From Ideonella oryzae (lineage in GTDB: Bacteria; Pseudomonadota; Gammaproteobacteria; Burkholderiales; Burkholderiaceae_C): a stretch of 64,000 nucleotides of DNA. The translations under genes and the position numbers were made by a program. The DNA lies in contig NZ_JAMXMC010000007.1 of the NCBI RefSeq assembly GCF_024055665.1, positions 279,017 through 343,016 of the forward strand, in the 5' to 3' direction. A model generated the notes under the pieces. The model had not been told where the DNA came from. It worked only from the letters and a program-made list of their open reading frames with translations, and did no database searches. Positions 47,520 through 55,167 of the stretch are shown here, piece by piece (position 1 is the first letter of the stretch; the number at the start of each line of letters is the position of its first letter).

Positions 47520-48908
47520 TCAGGCCTGGCCGGCCACCGCCCCGCCCAAACGGGCCAGGGCCTGGGCTGGCACCCGCGCCCACAGCGTGGTGCCGGCGCC
47601 GGGAGCCGCGTCCAACTCCAGCGTGCCGTCGATCGATTCCAGCCGCTCGCGCATGTTGCGCAGGCCGATGCCGCGGCGCGGGTCCTGCTGCACCGCCTGC
47701 AGATCAAAGCCCTGACCATCGTCGTGGATCGTCAGGCAGACCCCCTCGCGCTCGGCGCTCAGGGTCAGGCTCACCCGCTGCGCCTGGGCGTGCTTGCCGA
47801 TGTTGGCCAGGGCCTCCTGGGCGACGCGGAACAGCACGGTGGCCACCTCGTCGGGCAAGGGCGGCTCGGGTTCGTCGAGCTGGAGGTGGAGCTGCAGCTG
47901 GCCGTGCTCGCCGAACTCGTGGCCCAGCCAGGCCAGCGCCGCGGGCAGGCCCAGGGTGTCCAGCGTGGCCGGGCGCAGCCGGTGCGACAGGCTGCGCACC
48001 TCGCCCAGGGCGTCGTTGAGCCGTTCCAGCGCCTTGGCCAGTGCAGGCGGCGGCACGGTGCCGGCGCGCTCGAGCGTGTCCACCGCCGACTCGACCATCA
48101 GCTTGGCCGAGACCAGGGTCTGGCTGGTGCCGTCGTGCAGCTCGCGCGCCAGGTGGGCCCGTTCGCTTTCCTGCGAGCGCACCACCTGCCGGGCCAGCAG
48201 ACCCAGCTTGGCGTCGGCCACCCGGTGCTCGCTGAGGTTCAGCCACAGGCCGCTGGCGCTCAAGAGGCCCAGGCCGGCCATGGCGATGCCGGCAATCCAC
48301 AGCAAGGTGGTGGTGATGTGGGCGCCGACCTGGCGGTCCAGCGCGCCCAGCGTGCTCTGGATGTCGTCCAGGTACAGGCCGGTGCCGATCATCCAGTTCC
48401 AGTCGGGCAGGGCGGTGACGTAACCCAGCTTGGGCACCATCTGGCCGCTCGACGGTTTGCGCCAGGGGTAGGTGACGAAACCGCCGCCGGCCTTGGCCTG
48501 GGCGATCAGCTGCTGGATGGTGGGCTGGCCCTGCGGGTCGCGCAGTTCCCACAGGTTCTGGCCCAGCAGCTCGGGCTGGCGCGAGTGCATCAGCACCCGG
48601 CCCTGCAGGTCGTAGACGAAGAAGTAGCCGTCGCTGCCGTAGTCCAGGCTGCCCAAGAGGCGCAAGGCCTCGGCCTGGGCCTGGGGGTCCTGGTGGCGGC
48701 GTTCGTAGAGCGGGCGGATGGTGCTGACCGCCAGGTCCACGTAGTGCTTGAGCTCGGCCTGGCGGGCGGCCATGTAGGCCTCTTGCACCAGGGCCTGCTC
48801 GCGGCGGGCCAGGGCCTGCTCCTGGTGGCGCACGGCCGCGGCGATCAGGGCCACCGAGAGCAGCAGCGGCACGGCGGCCAGCAGGACGAGCTTGAGGCGA
48901 AGGCGCAT
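47520..48908 (-). CDS. Cache-domain sensor histidine kinase (NarX/HisKA_3 type)
   Basis: The start is set at ATG 48906-48908, immediately before the first membrane segment; an upstream ATG adds 11 polar residues. The 462-residue protein has a transmembrane helix (5-25), a periplasmic single Cache domain (about 28-195; LDYGSDGYFFVYDLQGRVLMH), a second helix (199-224), a HisKA_3 domain with H258 in ARELHDG and an ATPase domain. Such Cache kinases often bind small carboxylates. It follows the ybdD-like gene, and a NarL-type regulator lies upstream of cstA, so the two probably form a pair controlling cstA. Confidence 0.87.
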   Translation of the reverse strand: MRLRLKLVLLAAVPLLLSVALIAAAVRHQEQALARREQALVQEAYMAARQAELKHYVDLAVSTIRPLYERRHQDPQAQAEALRLLGSLDYGSDGYFFVYDLQGRVLMHSRQPELLGQNLWELRDPQGQPTIQQLIAQAKAGGGFVTYPWRKPSSGQMVPKLGYVTALPDWNWMIGTGLYLDDIQSTLGALDRQVGAHITTTLLWIAGIAMAGLGLLSASGLWLNLSEHRVADAKLGLLARQVVRSQESERAHLARELHDGTSQTLVSAKLMVESAVDTLERAGTVPPPALAKALERLNDALGEVRSLSHRLRPATLDTLGLPAALAWLGHEFGEHGQLQLHLQLDEPEPPLPDEVATVLFRVAQEALANIGKHAQAQRVSLTLSAEREGVCLTIHDDGQGFDLQAVQQDPRRGIGLRNMRERLESIDGTLELDAAPGAGTTLWARVPAQALARLGGAVAGQA

Positions 48909-48943
48909 GCCGCGATTGTCCTCGCGGCCGGACCCGGGCATGG

Positions 48944-49195
48944 TCAGCAGCAGCGGCCGGTGCGGGCGCCGTAGCGGGCCTGCTGGCGCTCGCGGAAGAA
49001 GTCCTCGTAGCTCATGGGCGCCTGGTCCGGGTGGGTGGCGGCCATGTGCTTGAGGTAGGTGCCGTAGTCCGGCACGCCCACCATCAGCCGGAAGGACTGG
49101 GCCAGGTAGCGGCCGGCCTGGCCGACCTCCTGGCCCAGGCCGCGGGCCAGCGCACCGGCGCGCTGGCCTTCGAGCAGGCCGCCCAGCAGGCTCAC
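48944..49195 (-). CDS. YbdD/YjiX-family small protein
   Basis: The GTG start (49193-49195) overlaps the cstA stop as GTGA. The 83-residue protein ends with the family's conserved block: RLMVGVPDYGTYLKHMA, then SYEDFFRERQQARYG and a terminal CC pair. YbdD-type proteins are encoded with CstA/BtsT peptide or pyruvate transporters and are thought to assist them. It was found from the overlap and the C-terminal signature. Confidence 0.88.
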   Translation of the reverse strand: MSLLGGLLEGQRAGALARGLGQEVGQAGRYLAQSFRLMVGVPDYGTYLKHMAATHPDQAPMSYEDFFRERQQARYGARTGRCC

Positions 49196-51255
49196 CGCGC
49201 GCCCTCCGCCAGGGCGACGAAGGGCGTCTCCTGCACGGTGGGGCGCTGGCTGGCGCGGGCCTGGGCGATGGCCTTGACCGCGTAGACCGCCACGCTCACC
49301 ACGACGAACATGAACAGCGCGCACAGGGCGGCATCCAGCCGGTCGTTGAAGACGATGCGGGCCATGGCCTCGGGCGACTTGGCCGGGGCCAGCAGCTGGC
49401 CGCTGGCCAGGGCGTCGGCGTACTTCTGGGCGTGCGACAGGAAGCCGACCTTGGGGTTGGCCGAGAAGATCTTCTGCCAGCCGGCGGTCATCGTGCAGGC
49501 CAGCAGCCACAGGGCGGGCAGCACGGTGGTCCAGGCGTAGCGGCCCTTCTTCATCTTGAACAGCACCACGGTGCCCAGCAGCAGGGCCACGGCGGCCAGC
49601 ATCTGGTTGGCGATGCCGAACAGCGGCCACAGGGTGTTGATGCCGCCCAGCGGATCCACCACGCCCTGGTAGAGGAAGTAGCCCCAGGTGGCCACGCACA
49701 GGCCGGTGGCCAGCAGGTTGGCGACCCAGCTTTCGGTGCGCTTGAGCGAGGGCACGAAGGTGCCCAGCAGGTCCTGCAGCATGAAGCGGCCGGCGCGGGT
49801 GCCCGCGTCCACGGCGGTCAGGATGAACAGGGCCTCGAACAGGATGGCGAAGTGGTACCAGAAGGCCATCATGGCCTTGCCGCCCACCACTTGGTGCAGG
49901 ATCTGCGCCATGCCCACCGCCAGCGTGGGCGCGCCACCGGCGCGGGCCAGGATGGTGTGCTCGCCCACGTCCTGGGCAGTCTGCACCAGCACGTCAGGGC
50001 TGATGACGAAGCCCCAGGTGGACAGGGTCTGGGCCACGGCCTCGGGCGTGCTGCCCACCAGCGCGGCCGGCGCGTTCATCGCGAAGTAGACGCCCGGGTC
50101 GATCACCGAGGCGGCGGCCAGGGCCATCACGGCCACGAAGGACTCGGCCAGCATGCCGCCGTAGCCGATGAAGCGGGCATGGCTCTCGCTCTCCAGCATC
50201 TTGGGCGTGGTGCCCGAGGAGATCAGCGCATGGAAGCCCGACACCGCGCCGCAGGCGATGGTGATGAACAGGAAGGGGAACAGGTCACCCGACCAGACCG
50301 GGCCGTTGCCGGCGGCGAACTGGGTGAAGGCCGGCATCTTCAGTTCCGGCGCGACGAACAGGATGCCGATGGCCAGCGCGACGATGGTGCCGATCTTCAG
50401 GAAGGTCGACAGGTAGTCGCGCGGGGCCAGCAGCAGCCACACGGGCAGCACGGAGGCGATGAAGCCGTAGCCGATCAGCATCCAGGTCAGGGCCTTGCCG
50501 TCGAAGGTGAACAGCGGGCCCCAGGTCGGGCTGTCGTGCACGGCCTGGCCACCGACGATGGCCAGCATCAGCAGCACGAAGCCGATGACGGAGACCTCGC
50601 CGATGCGGCCCGGGCGGATGTAGCGCACGTAGAGGCCCATGAACAACGCCACCGGGATGGTGGCCGCCACGGTGAAGGTGCCCCAGGGCGAGCCGGCCAG
50701 GGCCTTCACGACGATCAGGGCCAGCACCGCCAGGATGATGATCATGATCATAAAGGCACCGAACAGCGCGATCACGCCTGGCACATTGCCCATCTCCTGC
50801 TTGACCAGGTCGCCCAGGGAGCGGCCGTCGCGGCGGGTGGAGATGAACAGCACGATGAAGTCCTGCACCGCGCCGGCGAAGACCACGCCGGCCAGGATCC
50901 ACAGCAGGCCGGGCAGGTAGCCCATCTGCGCGGCCAGCACCGGGCCCACCAGCGGGCCGGCGCCGGCGATGGCGGCGAAGTGGTGTCCGTAGAGCACGAA
51001 CTTGTTGGTCGGCACGTAGTCCAGCCCGTCGTTGTGGGCCCAGGCCGGGGTCTGCCGGCGCGGGTCCAGGCCGAAGACCTTGTCGGCCAGGAACAGGCTG
51101 TAGTAGCGGTAGGCGATCAGGTAGGTGCAGACGGCGGCCACCACGATCCACAGGGCGCTGACGGGCTCGCCACGGGCCAGGGCGACCGTGGCGAGCCCGA
51201 AGGCTCCGAGGATGGCGACCAGCAGCCACGGCAGGTGGCGGCGCAGACTGGACAT
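49192..51255 (-). CDS. cstA: CstA-family carbon starvation/pyruvate transporter
   Basis: The start is taken at ATG 51253-51255 with GGAG upstream, giving 687 residues (E. coli CstA is 701); an ATG 15 nt upstream is possible. About 16-18 hydrophobic segments and the conserved blocks YGHHFAAIAGAGPLVGPVLAAQMGYLPG (near residue 70), IACGAVSGFHALISSGTTPK and NTLWPLFGIANQMLA identify CstA. The family imports pyruvate and peptides under carbon limitation. It is coupled to the downstream ybdD-like gene and flanked by a two-component system. Confidence 0.94.
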   Translation of the reverse strand: MSSLRRHLPWLLVAILGAFGLATVALARGEPVSALWIVVAAVCTYLIAYRYYSLFLADKVFGLDPRRQTPAWAHNDGLDYVPTNKFVLYGHHFAAIAGAGPLVGPVLAAQMGYLPGLLWILAGVVFAGAVQDFIVLFISTRRDGRSLGDLVKQEMGNVPGVIALFGAFMIMIIILAVLALIVVKALAGSPWGTFTVAATIPVALFMGLYVRYIRPGRIGEVSVIGFVLLMLAIVGGQAVHDSPTWGPLFTFDGKALTWMLIGYGFIASVLPVWLLLAPRDYLSTFLKIGTIVALAIGILFVAPELKMPAFTQFAAGNGPVWSGDLFPFLFITIACGAVSGFHALISSGTTPKMLESESHARFIGYGGMLAESFVAVMALAAASVIDPGVYFAMNAPAALVGSTPEAVAQTLSTWGFVISPDVLVQTAQDVGEHTILARAGGAPTLAVGMAQILHQVVGGKAMMAFWYHFAILFEALFILTAVDAGTRAGRFMLQDLLGTFVPSLKRTESWVANLLATGLCVATWGYFLYQGVVDPLGGINTLWPLFGIANQMLAAVALLLGTVVLFKMKKGRYAWTTVLPALWLLACTMTAGWQKIFSANPKVGFLSHAQKYADALASGQLLAPAKSPEAMARIVFNDRLDAALCALFMFVVVSVAVYAVKAIAQARASQRPTVQETPFVALAEGAR

Positions 51256-51389
51256 GAGGGCTGTCTCCATGGGGTCGATCCAAAGGCATCCGCCCCGGAA
51301 CGGGTGCCGGGGCAAGGGGGCTTCAGTCTGCGCGTGGGGGGTGGGGCGCCGCTACCGTCGCAATGCGCAGCGCGCCGCGCCAACTCGCC

Positions 51390-51405
51390 TAAGGGACGAT
51401 CCTTA
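51390..51405. promoter_or_regulatory. Inverted repeat TAAGG-N6-CCTTA between the regulator gene and cstA
   Basis: This perfect 5-bp dyad with a 6-bp spacer lies about 135 nt upstream of the cstA ATG and just inside the spacer after the NarL-type regulator gene. It sits in a small AT-rich patch, is well placed to be a regulator site for cstA, and is spaced like NarL-family inverted heptamers. Binding is inferred. Confidence 0.4.
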
Positions 51406-51415
51406 ATGGATAACC

Positions 51416-52069
51416 CTAGGTTGTCGGTGCGTCTCCGGCGCCCTGCAGGCGCACATGCTCGACGGCGTAGCGGATCAGGTCGGCCTGGGTGTCCAGGGCC
51501 AGCTTGCGCTTGATGCTCTGGCGGTGGGCGTCGACGGTGCGGGCGCTCAGGTCCAGCTCGCGGGCCATCTGCTTGCTCGACAGGCCGCGCGCCAGGGCTG
51601 AGAGGATCTGGCTTTCGCGCGGGGAAAGCAAGGGCCGGGGCGTTTGATTTCGAAACAGCCGGCGTGAGACCGCCGGGCTGAGGAAGACGCCGCCCTCGGC
51701 CACGGTGCGGATGGCGCTGACGATCTCGCTGGCCGGCGCGTCCTTGAGCACATAGCCGCTGGCACCGGCCTGCAGCGCCCGCTGCACGTACTCCGGGTTG
51801 TCGTACATGCTCAGCATCAGCACGCGCAGGCCCGCGTGGTCGGCCAGCAGGCGGGCGGCCAGCTCGATGCCGTTGACCTCGCGCATGCCCACGTCCATCA
51901 GCACCAGCGTGGGCTGGCAGCGCAGGGCCTCGGCCTGGGCCTCGGTGGCATCGCCGGCCTCGCCCACCACGGCCACACCGTCCAGCGCGGACAGGCGCGC
52001 GCGCAGGCCGTCGCGCACCAGCGGGTGGTCGTCAACAAGGAGCAGGCGGATGCGGGTGGGTTCGGACAT
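51416..52069 (-). CDS. NarL/LuxR-family response regulator
   Basis: The 217-residue protein has a receiver domain with D59 in LVLMDVGMREVNG and a C-terminal LuxR-type helix-turn-helix (LSPRESQILSALARGLSSKQMARELDLSARTVDAHRQ). It lies upstream of cstA on the same strand; the Cache kinase at 47520-48908 is its likely partner. The probable target is cstA-ybdD. Confidence 0.9.
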   Translation of the reverse strand: MSEPTRIRLLLVDDHPLVRDGLRARLSALDGVAVVGEAGDATEAQAEALRCQPTLVLMDVGMREVNGIELAARLLADHAGLRVLMLSMYDNPEYVQRALQAGASGYVLKDAPASEIVSAIRTVAEGGVFLSPAVSRRLFRNQTPRPLLSPRESQILSALARGLSSKQMARELDLSARTVDAHRQSIKRKLALDTQADLIRYAVEHVRLQGAGDAPTT

Positions 52070-52075
52070 GGTGGG

Positions 52076-53128
52076 TCACATGGTGCCATCGGTCGGGCCG
52101 GCCTCACCCTGCCCACGGGCTTCGGACGGGGAGCGGCCGGTCCAGCGCCGGAACGCCCGGCGGAAGGCCCGCACGTCGGTGAAGCCCAGCTGGTCGGCCA
52201 CCTGGGTCAGGCTCAACGCGGAGTTGCGGATCAGCTCCTCGGCACGGGCATGGCGCACGCGGTCGAGCAGCACGTCGTAGCTCAGGCCCAGCTCGGCCAG
52301 CTTGCGGCGCAGGCTGCGTTCGCTCATGTTGAAGCGCCCCGCCAGCTCGGCGGGTGCCGGCGGCCGCGGCATGCCCTGGCGCAGGATGCGGTCCACCGCC
52401 TGGACCAGGGGCGGCAACCGCACCTGCTCGCGGGCCATGCGATCCAGCATGTCCCGCGCCAGGCGCCAGGTGCTCAGGTGGCCGGTGGGCAGAGGGCGCT
52501 CGAGCCAGGCCTGGCTGGTGAGCAAGCGGTTGCGCGGCGCGTCGAACTGCACCGGGCAGCGGAAGAAGTCCTCGTAGCCACGGGCATCCCCCTCCACTGG
52601 GTGGACCAGCTCGACCCGCTGAGGGGTGTAGTCCTCGCCAACGATGCGGCGGCGCAGCGCCACCATCGCGGCGAACAGGTTGTCGGCCAGGAAAGGCATC
52701 AGGTCGGCACCGCCAGGCAGCGGCTCGGCTCGCAGGTCCTGCCCCGGGCCCGGCCCCACGTGCAGCGAGACGAAGAAGCCCGCCGACCAGGGATGGCGCA
52801 GGGTCAATGCCAGCGCCTCCCCCAATGTGGGGCTGGCCTGCAGGCCCATGGCCAGCACGCCCAGCTTGCTGAGGTTGATGCTGCGCCCGCAGCGCAGCCC
52901 CAGCTGCGGCGGTGGCCCCAGCGCGGCCAGCATGCGCCGCACCAGCTCCAGGCCCACCGCCGGATCGACCAGGCAGCCCGGCCGGGTCAGGTCCTCGGGC
53001 AGCAGTCCCAGCTGCTCGAAATGGGGCTCCAGCGGCAGGCCCCGTTCACTGCAGCACGCCAGCAGCTGCCAGACCACCACCGGCACATGACCCGGGGCAG
53101 GAGCAGCCCCGGTGACACCCGGCGCCAT
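52076..53128 (-). CDS. AraC-family transcriptional regulator
   Basis: The start is placed at ATG 53126-53128 (350 residues, typical length), with GAGGGG upstream; the frame remains open further upstream. The C-terminal AraC domain (about 250-345) carries [20 protein letters not shown] and the second helix-turn-helix [25 protein letters not shown]. The N-terminal arabinose-binding-like domain belongs to the OruR/VirS group, as in the AraC protein at 8104. It lies just upstream of the NarL-type regulator (6-nt gap), but a link with cstA is uncertain. Confidence 0.83.
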   Translation of the reverse strand: MAPGVTGAAPAPGHVPVVVWQLLACCSERGLPLEPHFEQLGLLPEDLTRPGCLVDPAVGLELVRRMLAALGPPPQLGLRCGRSINLSKLGVLAMGLQASPTLGEALALTLRHPWSAGFFVSLHVGPGPGQDLRAEPLPGGADLMPFLADNLFAAMVALRRRIVGEDYTPQRVELVHPVEGDARGYEDFFRCPVQFDAPRNRLLTSQAWLERPLPTGHLSTWRLARDMLDRMAREQVRLPPLVQAVDRILRQGMPRPPAPAELAGRFNMSERSLRRKLAELGLSYDVLLDRVRHARAEELIRNSALSLTQVADQLGFTDVRAFRRAFRRWTGRSPSEARGQGEAGPTDGTM

Positions 53129-53307
53129 CCCCGACCACACCCCTCTTTGAGTTTTCTCTGACACGTCGAACAACCCTTGCTGACGAAGGATTATCGGTAC
53201 CCGCCGACGGGCTGCGGGTTTGGCCGGCCAGGCCCGCTGATTGGCCGTCAAGGTCCTCCAGCCCCCCGGGATGGAACCGAAACCCTGAGCTCAAGGAGGT
53301 CGTATTC

Positions 53308-54462
53308 ATGAGCACCGCGGTTTCGCGATTCCGCCCAGCGTGGCACGGGACACTGGCATTGGGCGCCCTGGGCGCGGTCGGCGCCGTGCTGGTCTCCGAC
53401 GGCTCGGCCTGGGGCTGGGGCCTGGGGGCCGTGCTGGCCAGCCTGGCCGCGGGGCTGGCCTGGGCGTCACGCCCGACGGCGCCAGCCACCGGCCTGCCCG
53501 CGCCGTGGCAGGCCTACCTGGCCAGCGAACAGCGCTTCTGCGAGCAGATCAGCCCGGTCTGGTCGGGCCAGATCGAAAGCTCCCGCCAGCAGATGGAGCA
53601 GGCCATCGCCAGCCTGAGCGAGCGCTTCGGCGCCATCGCCAGCGCGCTGGACAGCACGCTGGCCCAGGGCAGCGGCGATGGCACCGAGGCCCACACCGTG
53701 CGGGCCCGCAGCGAGGCCCGCCTGAACGAGGTGCTGCAGGCCCTGCACGGCTCGCAGACGGCCAACCAGCGCACGCTCAGCCGCGTGCAAGGGCTGGAGG
53801 GCTTCGTCACCGAACTCAAGGACATGGCCGAGGCGGTGGCCAAGATCGCGCAGCAGACCAACCTGCTGGCCATCAATGCGGCCATCGAGGCGGCGCATGC
53901 CGGCCCGATGGGCCGCGGCTTCGCCACCGTGGCCGCCGAAGTCCGCACGCTGTCACAGCGCTCCGGCGAGACCGGCGCGCACATCGCCGAGAAGATCCGA
54001 TTGATCAACCAGGCCATCGCCGAGGCACGCGCCGCCGCGGAGGCCTCGGCCCAGCACGAGGCCCAGGCCGCGCAGGCCTCGGGTGCCGCAATCCAGGGGG
54101 TGCTCGACGAGTTCGGCACGCTGACCGAGGGGCTGCGCCAGGCCGCCGGCCAACTGCGCGAAGGCAGCACCCGCATCCAGGCCGAGGTGTACGAATCCCT
54201 GGTGCAGCTGCAGTTCCAGGACCGGGTCAGCCAGATCCTCTGCCATGTGCGCGACAACGTGCAGCGCCTGCCCGAGGTAGTGGAGGCCCACCAGCAGCGC
54301 ATCGCGCAGGACGGCCAGCCCCATCCGCTGGATGCCACGCCGCTGCTGGCCGAATTGGCGCAGACCTATGCGATGGCCGACGAGCGTGCCGTGCATGCCG
54401 GCGCACCCACCCCGGCGGCCAGCACGGCGGCCGCCGCCGAGACCGAGATCACCTTTTTCTGA
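53308..54462 (+). CDS. MCP-like signalling protein without a periplasmic sensor domain
   Basis: The 384-residue protein starts after AAGGAGG. Two short hydrophobic segments (about 14-33 and 36-52) are separated by only a few residues, leaving no room for a periplasmic domain. A coiled-coil signalling domain follows, with the hairpin signature [35 protein letters not shown] (near residues 178-212). It is the first gene of the chemosensory operon, 17 nt before cheY, and may sense a cytoplasmic or membrane signal. Confidence 0.82.
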   Translation: MSTAVSRFRPAWHGTLALGALGAVGAVLVSDGSAWGWGLGAVLASLAAGLAWASRPTAPATGLPAPWQAYLASEQRFCEQISPVWSGQIESSRQQMEQAIASLSERFGAIASALDSTLAQGSGDGTEAHTVRARSEARLNEVLQALHGSQTANQRTLSRVQGLEGFVTELKDMAEAVAKIAQQTNLLAINAAIEAAHAGPMGRGFATVAAEVRTLSQRSGETGAHIAEKIRLINQAIAEARAAAEASAQHEAQAAQASGAAIQGVLDEFGTLTEGLRQAAGQLREGSTRIQAEVYESLVQLQFQDRVSQILCHVRDNVQRLPEVVEAHQQRIAQDGQPHPLDATPLLAELAQTYAMADERAVHAGAPTPAASTAAAAETEITFF

Positions 54463-54479
54463 GACCCCCGAGGACTGCC

Positions 54480-54848
54480 ATGAGCAAGACCATTCTCATC
54501 GTCGACGACTCCGCCTCCGTGCGCCAGGTGGTGGGCATTGCGCTCAAAGGCGCGGGCTACAGCGTGATCGAGGGCAGCGATGGCCAGGACGCGCTGGGCA
54601 AGCTCACCGGCCAGAAGGTGCACCTGATCATCAGCGACGTGAACATGCCGCGCATGGACGGCATCACGTTCCTGAAGGCCGTCAAGGCGCTGCCGGCCTA
54701 CCGGTTCACGCCGGTGATCATGCTGACCACCGAGAGCCAGGAAGCCAAGAAGCGCGAGGGCCAGATGGCCGGCGCCAAGGCCTGGGTGGTCAAGCCCTTC
54801 CAGCCGCCACAGCTGCTGGCCGCGGTCGAGAAGCTGGTCCTGCCTTGA
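54480..54848 (+). CDS. cheY: CheY-like response regulator
   Basis: The 122-residue single receiver domain has D9-D10, the phosphoacceptor D53 (LIISDVNMPRMDG), the conserved Thr in IMLTTESQ and the Lys in WVVKPF. It lies between the MCP-like gene and the STAS gene within the chemosensory operon. Whether it acts on the flagellar motor or another output cannot be read from the sequence. Confidence 0.92.
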   Translation: MSKTILIVDDSASVRQVVGIALKGAGYSVIEGSDGQDALGKLTGQKVHLIISDVNMPRMDGITFLKAVKALPAYRFTPVIMLTTESQEAKKREGQMAGAKAWVVKPFQPPQLLAAVEKLVLP

Positions 54849-54864
54849 GCCGGGGAGCACCACG

Positions 54865-55167
54865 ATGAGCACCCCCACCGCGCTTCGCCTGGATGGCGAG
54901 CTGACCATCTACCGGGCCCAGGAGCTGCGACAGACCCTGCTCGATGCCCTCGACCAGCCCGGCGACCTGCGCCTGGATCTGGAGGGCGTCAGCGAGCTCG
55001 ACAGCAGCGCCGTGCAGCTGCTGCTGGCGGCGCGGCAGGACGCGCTGGCCGCAGGCAAGCGCTTTGCCATCCCCGTGGCCAGCGGCCCCGTTCGCGAGGT
55101 GCTGGGCCTGATGGGCCTGGCCGGCCTGCTGCACCCACCGCTTGAGACGACTGGAGCGCTGCAATGA
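54865..55167 (+). CDS. STAS-domain protein (anti-sigma-factor-antagonist type)
   Basis: The 100-residue protein has the STAS fold pattern with the phosphorylatable serine motif SELDSSAVQLLL (S47/S48). Its stop overlaps the cheA start as ATGA. STAS proteins appear in several alternative chemosensory clusters, where CheA or a phosphatase may set their phosphorylation state. The partner is not visible here. Confidence 0.85.
   Translation: MSTPTALRLDGELTIYRAQELRQTLLDALDQPGDLRLDLEGVSELDSSAVQLLLAARQDALAAGKRFAIPVASGPVREVLGLMGLAGLLHPPLETTGALQ

Noticed and set aside
49432..51513. Long plus-strand frame over cstA.
   Set aside because: It is the antisense of a clear CstA transporter and has no recognisable motif.
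53179..53215. CCGATAA on the minus strand, like a sigma-28 -10 element, upstream of the AraC gene.
   Set aside because: The expected TAAA -35 element is not at the right spacing.
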